DNA from: Caballeronia jiangsuensis | GTDB lineage: Bacteria; Pseudomonadota; Gammaproteobacteria; Burkholderiales; Burkholderiaceae | Assembly (NCBI GenBank): GCA_000648925.1 | Contig: JFHF01000001.1 | Location: 124,001 to 188,000 of the forward strand | Reading direction: 5' to 3' | DNA: 64,000 bases | Shown: piece after piece, positions 57,053 through 64,000 of the stretch | Layout: every line of letters starts with the position of its first letter | How positions within the stretch are numbered: position 1 is the stretch's first letter | Program-made: the position numbers and the translations under genes | Notes under the pieces: generated by a model | Databases searched by the model: none | Told to the model about the DNA's origin: nothing | Seen by the model: only the letters and a program-made list of their open reading frames with translations

Positions 57053-57934
57053 CTATGACGCGAAAGCGAAGAGAGGATGAGAATCCAGACTTGCCGTTAC
57101 CACGCTCTTCCAGCTTGCCGGCAGTTTGACTTGCGCCATTTCTGCTTCGGCTCGGCTGGGGAAAGCGGCAAACACGCTTGCTCCAGATCCGGTCATTCGC
57201 GCCGGTGCGAGATTGGAAAACCACTCGAGCACCTGTGCAACTTCCGCGTACTTTTCTGCAACTACAGCCTGCATGTCATTTCGACCGAAGCTGTCCGGCC
57301 AGTTTGCGTCTGACCTTTGCGCTGCAAGAAAGTCCATCATTTTGGCGACTTTCGTATCCCTTGTCAAGGCTTTTTCCGAAAAAATCGCCGCGGTCGGGAC
57401 GTGAACATTGGGTGTGACTACCAGGAAGAAGCGTTTGGGCAGATCGACTGCCTGAAGCGCTTCGCCTACACCCTCTGCGAATGCATTTTGCCCGAAGACA
57501 AAAAACGGCACGTCCGCGCCGAGTTGCAGGCCGAGATTCTGCAGAATCTCACGCGAAAGATCAACACCCCAGAGTCGATTTAACGCTAAAAGAGTTGTGG
57601 CCGCGTCGGAACTGCCTCCGCCGAGGCCCGCGCCCATCGGCAGGCGCTTGTCGATCTCGATCTCCACGCCGTGCTTCGTGTCCGTGTGCTGTTGCAACAG
57701 TCGCGCGGCCCGCACGACGAGATCGTCGGCTTCGGGCACGCCCGGTATGTCGGTCTTGCGCGTGATCACGCCGTCGTCGCGACGCTTGAAATGCAGACGG
57801 TCGCCCCAGTCGAGCAACTGGAAGACGGTCTGCAGCGAGTGATATCCATCCGGACGGCGGCCCGTGATGTGCAGGAAAAGGTTCAGCTTCGCGGGCGCGA
57901 GGCAGTCACGGAGCGAATCGTTGGATGAGGACAT
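57053..57934 (-). CDS. ispE: 4-diphosphocytidyl-2-C-methyl-D-erythritol kinase
   Basis: A 293-residue GHMP kinase of the MEP isoprenoid pathway. The start [23 protein letters not shown] (57934) is family-typical. The ATP motif is [25 protein letters not shown] longer frame to 58066 overlaps lolB and is not used. It follows lolB and precedes tRNA-Gln and prs. Confidence 0.96.
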   Translation of the reverse strand: MSSSNDSLRDCLAPAKLNLFLHITGRRPDGYHSLQTVFQLLDWGDRLHFKRRDDGVITRKTDIPGVPEADDLVVRAARLLQQHTDTKHGVEIEIDKRLPMGAGLGGGSSDAATTLLALNRLWGVDLSREILQNLGLQLGADVPFFVFGQNAFAEGVGEALQAVDLPKRFFLVVTPNVHVPTAAIFSEKALTRDTKVAKMMDFLAAQRSDANWPDSFGRNDMQAVVAEKYAEVAQVLEWFSNLAPARMTGSGASVFAAFPSRAEAEMAQVKLPASWKSVVTASLDSHPLFAFAS

Positions 57935-57954
57935 GCGTGATGCGACTGCGAAGT

Positions 57955-58581
57955 TTATTGATCGAGCACGAGCTTGATGTCGAGCGGCGGTTCGTTGCGC
58001 GAGAGATTCACGCGCTTCACGCCCGTCGCGGGCGCGTCGGCGTAGGCCAGATAGTCGATCGTCCATCCGTCCTGCCTGATTTCCTTCGGACGGCCGTTGT
58101 TCGATTCCGGATCGAGCGTTGTCTGCGCGCGCGAACTCGGCGCGGCCGACGGCTGCAGCCAGTAGCGCAGGCCTTCGACCGGCAGCGCGAAACCGAGCGT
58201 GTTCTGCATCAGCAGGGAGACGTTGTCGGCGCTCACCGGCTGCCGGTTGGGCAATTCAAGCGTGGCGAGCGACGGCGAGGACGTCACGATCGCCATCGTC
58301 TGGCCGAGCGGATTGCGCAATTGCAGCGTGACCGTATCGCCCGTTTCCTGCCAGTCGAAATTGCCGTACGCGTTGCGCTGCGTGCCGTTCTGATCGTTGT
58401 ACTGCACGGCGAAGCGTCCGTGGTATTCACGGCTCGTCTGGGTCGCGAGCGAGGTGGATGCGTTCGTTGTCGTGGGGAGGCGCGGCTGTAGCGCGCAACC
58501 CGACATCACCAGCGCGGCGGCTGCCGCGATGCCGAGCGCGCCGCGTCGAAGCGATGCGCCGGCGAGAAAATCGAATGCCAT
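57955..58581 (-). CDS. lolB: Outer-membrane lipoprotein LolB
   Basis: A 208-residue lipoprotein that accepts lipoproteins from LolA and inserts them into the outer membrane. The signal has [19 protein letters not shown] with the lipobox Cys. The [24 protein letters not shown] part is the beta-barrel start. The ATG at 58581 overlaps the TPR gene stop by one base (TGATG). Confidence 0.93.
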   Translation of the reverse strand: MAFDFLAGASLRRGALGIAAAAALVMSGCALQPRLPTTTNASTSLATQTSREYHGRFAVQYNDQNGTQRNAYGNFDWQETGDTVTLQLRNPLGQTMAIVTSSPSLATLELPNRQPVSADNVSLLMQNTLGFALPVEGLRYWLQPSAAPSSRAQTTLDPESNNGRPKEIRQDGWTIDYLAYADAPATGVKRVNLSRNEPPLDIKLVLDQ

Positions 58582-60440
58582 CAAAGGTCGTTTACCTGGA
58601 GTCGTTTCAGCGTTTTGACGAGCGTATCGTTGTCAGGTTCGAGCTTTTGCGCCTGCCGCCATGTCGCGCGCGCCTGATCCTGCTGCCCGGATTTCCATTG
58701 GACTTCGCCTAGATGCGCGCCGATTTCGGCATTCGGCTGCAGGTTGTACGCGTTCTTGAGAATCTTCTCCGCTTCGGCCGCGTTGCCCTGACGGAAACGC
58801 GCCCAGCCGAGGCTGTCCATGATGAACGCGTCGTTCGGCGCGAGCGAAACCGCCTTCTCGATCAGCTTCACCGCTTCGTCGAGCCGCTGATTGCGATCGA
58901 CGAGCGAATAGCCGAGCGCGTTGTAGGCCTGCGGATTGGTCGGCTGCGTGCGCATCAGCGTGCGCAACTGCGTCTCCATGACGTCGTAATGGCCGTTCTT
59001 TTCGGCGGCCATCGCGTAGTCGTAGACGAGATCGGGATCGTCGGGGAAAGCGGCCACCGCCTTCGCGAGATTTTCCTCCGCTTCCTTGTAGCGATGCGCC
59101 TCGAAGAGAATGGCCGAATCGGTGCGAGCGAGCAGCGCGAGATCGCGCGGATCGGAGCTTTGCAGGCTGCCGAGCAGCGCACGCGCGTCGTCCACCTTGC
59201 CTTGCTTCGCGAGCAGTTGTGCGCGCGTGATCTGCGCGGGCAGATATTGCTGGCTCGTACGCGGAATCTTGTCGAGCCACTGGCTCGCGGCCGCCTCGTC
59301 TTTCTGCTCGAGCGCCAGTTGCGCGAGATAGATGTACGCCTGGCCGGGGTCCGCGCCCGGCGTGCTTTCCGCCGTCTTCGCGTAGAGATTCAGAAAGTCC
59401 TGCGCCTTGTCGAACTGTTTCTTCTGAATGTTGATGAGCGCGAGCGCCATCAGCGGCGTCAGGTCCTTCGGATCGTTCTTGCGCATGATCTCGAACTGCT
59501 TCTGCGCGTCGTCGAGCCTGTCGGAAGACAGGTACAACTGCGCGAGCGCGAGCCGTGCATCATGCGATTTCGGATTCTTGTCGAGATATTTCTCGAACGA
59601 AGCGATGCCTTCCTTGCGTTCTTCCGGACCCATGCGCGCGAGCGTCAGCGCGGCGGGCAGATAGTCCGGCTTGAGTTGCAGGGCTTTTTCGAGCGATGCC
59701 TTCGCGCCGGGCTGATCGTCCGCGATCAGTTGCTGACGCGCGAGCGCGAGTTGCGCCTCGGGCCGGTTCTGATCGTTTTGCGTCAGATCCTTCAGCACGT
59801 TCAGCCCGCCGATGCGATTCGGTCCACGCGCGAGCAGGCTCTGCAACGAAATGATGGCTTCGCCGCGCTGGTCGGGCGAAACCTTTGCGAGTTCGCGTTC
59901 GAGCGTGGGCTTCGCGTCTTCCGGCTTGCCGCTCACGATCAGAAGCGATGCGCTCAGCTGCGCCGCGCGATCCGAATGCGGCGCGAACTGCTGCCAGAGC
60001 TGCGCCGACGTCAGCGCGTCGTTCGGGCTTTGCGCCGCGATCGCGATTTCGGTCGCGCGCTGCGCGAAACGCGGATCGTGTGTGTCGCGGGCAAGCGAGA
60101 GATAGGTCTGGAATGCAGGCGCCGGCTGGCCGCGCTGCAACGCGACCTCGGCCGCCAGCACCTGGAACACGATCTGGCTGGACATTGCCACATTCGGCAA
60201 GTCCTGTGTCTCCGCGCCGCTCACCGGCGCGGTCAGCAGATCCGCGGCGTTCTGCGCGTCGGATTGATCGTCGGCGCTTGGAACGGGCGTCGCGTTCGGA
60301 TCCTGCGCGTGCGCGGGGACGCACGCGAGCGCGGCCATCGCGAGCGCAATGGCGCCCGCGATTCGTGACATTGGCACGGCGAGCGAATGCGTCGAGCCGG
60401 CCTGACGCTTCGCAAACAGCTTCATGACGAACGAGTTCAT
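58581..60440 (-). CDS. Large tetratricopeptide-repeat protein, exported
   Basis: A 619-residue protein with a signal peptide ([19 protein letters not shown]) and then TPR repeats across most of its length (for example [79 protein letters not shown]). It is translationally coupled to lolB. It resembles the PEP-CTERM/TPR or BamD-like scaffold proteins but has no enzymatic motif. Function unknown; a periplasmic scaffold linked to lipoprotein traffic is a guess from context. Confidence 0.85.
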   Translation of the reverse strand: MNSFVMKLFAKRQAGSTHSLAVPMSRIAGAIALAMAALACVPAHAQDPNATPVPSADDQSDAQNAADLLTAPVSGAETQDLPNVAMSSQIVFQVLAAEVALQRGQPAPAFQTYLSLARDTHDPRFAQRATEIAIAAQSPNDALTSAQLWQQFAPHSDRAAQLSASLLIVSGKPEDAKPTLERELAKVSPDQRGEAIISLQSLLARGPNRIGGLNVLKDLTQNDQNRPEAQLALARQQLIADDQPGAKASLEKALQLKPDYLPAALTLARMGPEERKEGIASFEKYLDKNPKSHDARLALAQLYLSSDRLDDAQKQFEIMRKNDPKDLTPLMALALINIQKKQFDKAQDFLNLYAKTAESTPGADPGQAYIYLAQLALEQKDEAAASQWLDKIPRTSQQYLPAQITRAQLLAKQGKVDDARALLGSLQSSDPRDLALLARTDSAILFEAHRYKEAEENLAKAVAAFPDDPDLVYDYAMAAEKNGHYDVMETQLRTLMRTQPTNPQAYNALGYSLVDRNQRLDEAVKLIEKAVSLAPNDAFIMDSLGWARFRQGNAAEAEKILKNAYNLQPNAEIGAHLGEVQWKSGQQDQARATWRQAQKLEPDNDTLVKTLKRLQVNDL

Positions 60441-60525
60441 GGAATTCCAGACGATGTTTCAGTCGATTGTAACGCGGTGGCTAAAATACCGGCACACTCG
60501 CCCCAGCAAGTCTCTCTCCAGAAAA

Positions 60526-61356
60526 ATGCCCGAACTGCCGGAAGTCGAAGTCACCCGCCGGGGAATCGAACCCTATGTCGCCGGACGGCGCGTCGAGCAC
60601 GTCGATGTACGCACGCCCGCGCTGCGCTGGCCCATCCCGCAGCATCTTCCGAAGACGCTCGATCATCTGAAGATCGAGAAGGTCGAGCGGCGCGGCAAGT
60701 ATCTGCTGTTCGAAACTGTCGAAGGATGGCTGATCGTTCATCTCGGCATGACGGGCACATTGCGCGTGTTGCGTCACGTGCCGAAGCCGCCGGAAGCTGC
60801 GAAGCACGATCACGTCGATATCGTGTTCGACGAATTCATTCTCCGTTTTCGAGATCCGCGACGCTTCGGCGCGATCCTCTGGCATCCGCGCGCGGACGGC
60901 GACGTGCTCGATCATCCGCTGCTCGCGACGCTCGGCGTCGAGCCGTTTTCGCCGGAATTCTCCGGCGCGCTGCTGTTTCGCGCGACGCGCGGGCGCAAGG
61001 TGTCGGTGAAGCAGGCGCTGCTCGCGGGCGGGATCGTCGTGGGCGTGGGGAACATCTATGCGTCGGAGAGCCTCTTTCGCGCGGGCATCCGGCCGACGAC
61101 CGCGGCGGGCCGAATCTCGCTCGTGCGCTACGATCTGCTGGCGGATGCGGTGCGCGTGACGCTCGCGGCCGCGATCGAGAAGGGCGGCAGTACGCTGCGC
61201 GATTTCGTCGGCAGCAACGGCGAGTCCGGCTACTTTCAGCTCGACTATTTCGTCTATGATCGCGCGGGTTTGCCGTGCCACGTCTGTGGAACGGCGATCA
61301 AACAAATTGTCCAGGGACAGCGTTCGACCTACTTCTGCCCGCGCTGCCAACGCTAA
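60526..61356 (+). CDS. mutM: Formamidopyrimidine-DNA glycosylase
   Basis: A 276-residue base-excision enzyme that removes 8-oxoguanine. After Met removal, Pro2-Glu3 ([12 protein letters not shown]) is the active site. It has KRGKYLL-type beta loop ([11 protein letters not shown]), the helix-two-turn-helix [22 protein letters not shown], and the zinc finger CHVCG...CPRCQ at the C-terminus. It is divergent from the TPR gene and followed six bases later by mutY. Confidence 0.97.
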   Translation: MPELPEVEVTRRGIEPYVAGRRVEHVDVRTPALRWPIPQHLPKTLDHLKIEKVERRGKYLLFETVEGWLIVHLGMTGTLRVLRHVPKPPEAAKHDHVDIVFDEFILRFRDPRRFGAILWHPRADGDVLDHPLLATLGVEPFSPEFSGALLFRATRGRKVSVKQALLAGGIVVGVGNIYASESLFRAGIRPTTAAGRISLVRYDLLADAVRVTLAAAIEKGGSTLRDFVGSNGESGYFQLDYFVYDRAGLPCHVCGTAIKQIVQGQRSTYFCPRCQR

Positions 61357-61362
61357 TTTCCG

Positions 61363-62424
61363 ATGCTCGCTCTCACCGATTTTTCGTCGCGCCTCATCGC
61401 GTGGCAACGCATTCACGGCCGCCACGAACTGCCGTGGCAGAACACGCGCGATGCGTACCGCATCTGGCTGTCGGAGATCATGCTGCAGCAGACGCAGGTT
61501 TCGACCGTCATCCCATACTACGCGCGGTTTCTCGAACGCTTTCCGACGGTGACGGCGCTCGCCGACGCGCCCATCGACGACGTCATGGCGCTCTGGGCCG
61601 GGCTCGGCTACTACTCGCGCGCGCGCAATCTCCATCGTTGCGCGCAGGTCGTCGCGCACGAGCATGGCGGCGCGTTTCCGCAGACGGTCGATGCGCTCGC
61701 GATGCTGCCGGGCATCGGACGCTCGACGGCGGCGGCGATCGCGTCGTTCGCATTCGGCGCGCGCGCGACGATTCTCGACGGCAACGTGAAGCGCGTGCTC
61801 GCGCGCGTGTTCGGCGTCGAGGGTTTTCCAGGCGAAAAGCGCGTGGAGAATGCGATGTGGGCGCTCGCCGAATCGCTGCTGCCGGACGCGGCGAACAAGG
61901 ACGAAGTGACCGCCTACACCCAGGGCCTGATGGACCTCGGCGCAACGCTGTGCGTGCGCGGCAAGCCGGATTGCGCGCGCTGTCCGTTCGCATCGGATTG
62001 TGTGGCGAAGGTCGAGGGACGTCAGCGGGAACTCCCCGCCGCACGCCCGAAGAAAGCCGTGCCGACGCGCAAGACATGGATGCTGATCCTGCAGGACGGC
62101 GATTCGATTCTTTTGCAAAAGCGTCCGTCGATGGGCATCTGGGGCGGGCTGTGGAGTCTGCCCGAGGCCGCCGACGAAGCCGCGCTGGCGGAAGTCGCGC
62201 GCGATCTCGGCGCCGACGAACATCTTCAGCGTCTCGCGCCGCTCTCTCATGCCTTCACGCACTTCAAGCTGGATATCGAGCCGCGTCTCGGCGAAGCGCG
62301 CAAGGCGCCGCGCGAGTTGATGAGCGCGGAAAGCGTCTGGGCGCCGCTCGCGAAGATCGACGCCTATGGCGTGCCCGCGCCCGTGCGCAAGCTGATCGAT
62401 GCGCTGAGCGGCTCGCTCATCTAA
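61363..62424 (+). CDS. mutY: A/G-specific adenine glycosylase
   Basis: A 353-residue enzyme that removes A opposite 8-oxoG. Its motifs are ELPWQNTRDAYRIWLSEIMLQQTQV, the HhH motif LPGIGRSTAAAIASFAF with the nearby catalytic Asp (ATILDGNVKRV), and the iron-sulfur cluster CVRGKPDCARCPFASDC. The C-terminal MutT-like domain (about 235-350) reads 8-oxoG. It pairs with mutM in the GO repair system. Its stop overlaps the convergent LON-domain gene by four bases. Confidence 0.97.
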   Translation: MLALTDFSSRLIAWQRIHGRHELPWQNTRDAYRIWLSEIMLQQTQVSTVIPYYARFLERFPTVTALADAPIDDVMALWAGLGYYSRARNLHRCAQVVAHEHGGAFPQTVDALAMLPGIGRSTAAAIASFAFGARATILDGNVKRVLARVFGVEGFPGEKRVENAMWALAESLLPDAANKDEVTAYTQGLMDLGATLCVRGKPDCARCPFASDCVAKVEGRQRELPAARPKKAVPTRKTWMLILQDGDSILLQKRPSMGIWGGLWSLPEAADEAALAEVARDLGADEHLQRLAPLSHAFTHFKLDIEPRLGEARKAPRELMSAESVWAPLAKIDAYGVPAPVRKLIDALSGSLI

Positions 62425-63053
62425 AGCAATTGATGATGCTGCATGTAGTGATGCACCACGTCGATACGCGCGCCGGCGTCCGTCAGTTCCATGAGCTTCT
62501 GGCGGGCGCGCATCGGGATCGGCAGGATTTCGGCGAGGCGGTTGGATACCCAGGTGGGATCGTCGAATAGAAACGGCTCGACGAACGGCAGGTTCTGCGG
62601 CTCGCGCTCCCTGATCGTATCGATGATGCGCTCCAGCACTTCCGCGCACGCGCCGAACTTTGCGAGCGCTTCCACGCCGCGCAGCGGCTGATCGTCGCCC
62701 AGCAACTCCGCCGTGCCGACGAGCAGATTGCTCGGTTCCACACGATGATCCGTCAGCCTGAAGCGCTCGGTGCCGCGTGCCTGAACGAGCAGGAGGCCGA
62801 AGGTATCGACATCGCATTCCGAAATCTCGGCAAGACAGCCGATGTTCTCCGGCACCGACGGATCGCCCGGCGACGCGACTTCGTGCCCGCTCTTTAGCAG
62901 GCACACGCCGAAGGGCGTTTTCTCGCGCAGACACTCGCGCGCCATGTCGAGATAGCGCGCTTCGAAAATCTTGAGCGGCAGCAGGCCGCCGGGAAACAGC
63001 ACGGTGTGAAGCGGAAACAGCGGCAAGTCAGCCAGAATGGGATTCGAAGACAT
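62421..63053 (-). CDS. LON substrate-binding-domain protein
   Basis: A 210-residue protein with only the N-terminal domain of Lon (LADLPLFPLHTVLFPGGLLPLKIFEARYLDM ...). No ATPase or protease domain is present. Such stand-alone proteins are common in proteobacteria; their role is unknown. The ATG at 63053 follows GGAGGGGCGCG. Confidence 0.9.
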   Translation of the reverse strand: MSSNPILADLPLFPLHTVLFPGGLLPLKIFEARYLDMARECLREKTPFGVCLLKSGHEVASPGDPSVPENIGCLAEISECDVDTFGLLLVQARGTERFRLTDHRVEPSNLLVGTAELLGDDQPLRGVEALAKFGACAEVLERIIDTIREREPQNLPFVEPFLFDDPTWVSNRLAEILPIPMRARQKLMELTDAGARIDVVHHYMQHHQLL

Positions 63054-63112
63054 CGCGCCCCTCCAGGGTGGACCGCCGGCGCGGCGATCGGGTTCGCGTG
63101 TGAGGCGCGCTG

Positions 63113-63985
63113 TCACCCAGCCGGGATGGGCGCGTCACGATGCCGCACGATCACGTTTGCCGTCTCGCAAAAGCGCGCGGCGAGCGCCTCCGCGATGAAC
63201 ACCGAGCGATGCTGTCCGCCCGTGCAGCCGATCGCGACGGTGAGATAGCTGCGGTTGTCGTCGCGAAAACGCGGCAGCCATTTGCCGACGAACGCGCCGA
63301 TGTCGTCGATCATCTCGCCCACGAGCGGCTGCGCGGAAAGAAAATCGATGATCGGCTTGTCGAGGCCGGTGAACGGGCGCAACTCGCGGTCGTAATACGG
63401 GTTGGGCAGCGTGCGCACGTCGAAGACGAGATCGGCGTCGAGCGGCACGCCGCGCTTGAAACCGAACGATTCGAACATCAGCGTGAGATCGGCGGCGTCG
63501 GTTTCGACGAAGCGCTTGACCCATGCGCGCAGCACGTTCGCGCGCAGGTTGCTGGTGTCGATCTGATGGCCGTACTCGGCGAGGCCCGCGACCAGTTCGC
63601 GCTCGCGCTCGATTGCTTCGGCGAGCGAGTTCAGCACGCCGACATCGGCTTCGCGCATCGGCGGGCCGGACAGCGGGTGACGCCGGCGCGTCTCGGAGAA
63701 GCGCTGAATCAGCGACTGCGTGCTCGCGTTGAGGAACAGCACGCGCAGGTCGTAATCGTCCGAGAGTGTGCGGATGATGGCGGGCACGTCGTCGAGCGAA
63801 TGGCTCGAACGCGCGTCGATGGCGACGGCGAGACGCGTCTGACCTTCCTTCGCCAGATAGCCGGCGAGTTCGGGAAGAAAGCGCGGCGGCAGGTTGTCGA
63901 CGCAGTAGTATCCGCCGTCTTCCAGGGCGTTCAGCGCGACGGACTTGCCGGAACCGGAGATGCCGGTGATCAGGATGATACGCAT
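63113..63985 (-). CDS. rapZ: RNase adapter protein RapZ
   Basis: A 290-residue protein with the P-loop [14 protein letters not shown] at the N-terminus and the C-terminal UDP-GlcNAc/GlcN6P-sensing domain (about 160-280), with [18 protein letters not shown]. In E. coli it recruits RNase E to the sRNA GlmZ and so controls GlmS. It links glucosamine-6-phosphate metabolism here and in the nag operon. It is complete; the window ends 15 bases later. Confidence 0.96.
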   Translation of the reverse strand: MRIILITGISGSGKSVALNALEDGGYYCVDNLPPRFLPELAGYLAKEGQTRLAVAIDARSSHSLDDVPAIIRTLSDDYDLRVLFLNASTQSLIQRFSETRRRHPLSGPPMREADVGVLNSLAEAIERERELVAGLAEYGHQIDTSNLRANVLRAWVKRFVETDAADLTLMFESFGFKRGVPLDADLVFDVRTLPNPYYDRELRPFTGLDKPIIDFLSAQPLVGEMIDDIGAFVGKWLPRFRDDNRSYLTVAIGCTGGQHRSVFIAEALAARFCETANVIVRHRDAPIPAG

Positions 63986-64000
63986 GGGTCTCGAGGGATT

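Noticed and set aside
60481-62934. An 817-codon open frame on the minus strand across mutM and mutY
   Set aside because: It is a GC-rich shadow: Arg/Ala-rich, no recognisable domain, and fully antisense to two clear enzymes.

Overview
The window reads as a conserved chromosomal segment of a high-GC betaproteobacterium of the Burkholderiaceae (Burkholderia, Paraburkholderia or Caballeronia type). The reasons are the gene order lolB-ispE-tRNA(Gln)-prs-rplY-pth, the EIIA(Man)-HPr-EI phosphotransferase cluster beside gshA-gshB, the ctaCDGE-SURF1-ctaA-ctaB-sco oxidase cluster, a five-gene N-acetylglucosamine locus, and a repeat element carrying the A/T-rich hairpin seen in this group. No phage, plasmid, CRISPR or transposase gene is visible.

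Layout. 1-5.5 kb: a cut-off membrane-anchored gene, a small lipoprotein, an intergenic cluster of DnaA boxes, comM/yifB, ubiK, then glnK-amtB behind a sigma-54 promoter. 5.6-11 kb: glutathione synthesis (gshA, gshB) and the soluble PTS proteins (EIIA-Man, ptsH, ptsI). 11.0-11.6 kb: a 613-bp non-coding element bounded by about 104-bp inverted repeats. 11.6-16.4 kb (minus): an orphan iron-finger O-heptosyltransferase, moeB, ctpA, gpmA. 16.6-22 kb: rhodanese, grxC, secB, gpsA, a macro-domain protein, trmL, comF and a BioC-like methyltransferase. 22-32.4 kb: the aa3-type cytochrome c oxidase cluster with its copper and heme A assembly factors; subunit II carries an extra OmpA-like domain. 32.4-34.7 kb: YciI, an orphan MetQ, and a MarR-GNAT fusion.

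35-42.5 kb: an N-acetylglucosamine uptake and catabolism operon (gntR/nagR-nagA-SIS deaminase-nagF-nagE). NagF fuses EIIA, HPr and EI. NagE ends in two EIIB-like domains, the second without the phosphorylatable Cys. 42.6-44.9 kb: rpoH under a perfect CIRCE element, pagL and a small NTF2-like protein. 44.9-48 kb (minus): ybiB and leuA. The leuA leader encodes a short peptide with four CTA leucine codons overlapping mutually exclusive hairpins, which I read as a leucine attenuator. 48.3-55 kb: FAA hydrolase-maiA-argO, ftsY, rsmD-coaD-ferredoxin, hisC and pth. 55-64 kb: rplY, prs, tRNA-Gln, ispE, lolB, a TPR protein, mutM-mutY, a LON-domain protein and rapZ.

Most of the window is core metabolism. 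The points that deserve most attention are the leuA leader peptide, the inverted-repeat element at 11.0-11.6 kb with its neighbouring orphan heptosyltransferase, the DnaA-box cluster at about 1 kb, the CIRCE element on rpoH, and the domain additions in CoxB and NagE.
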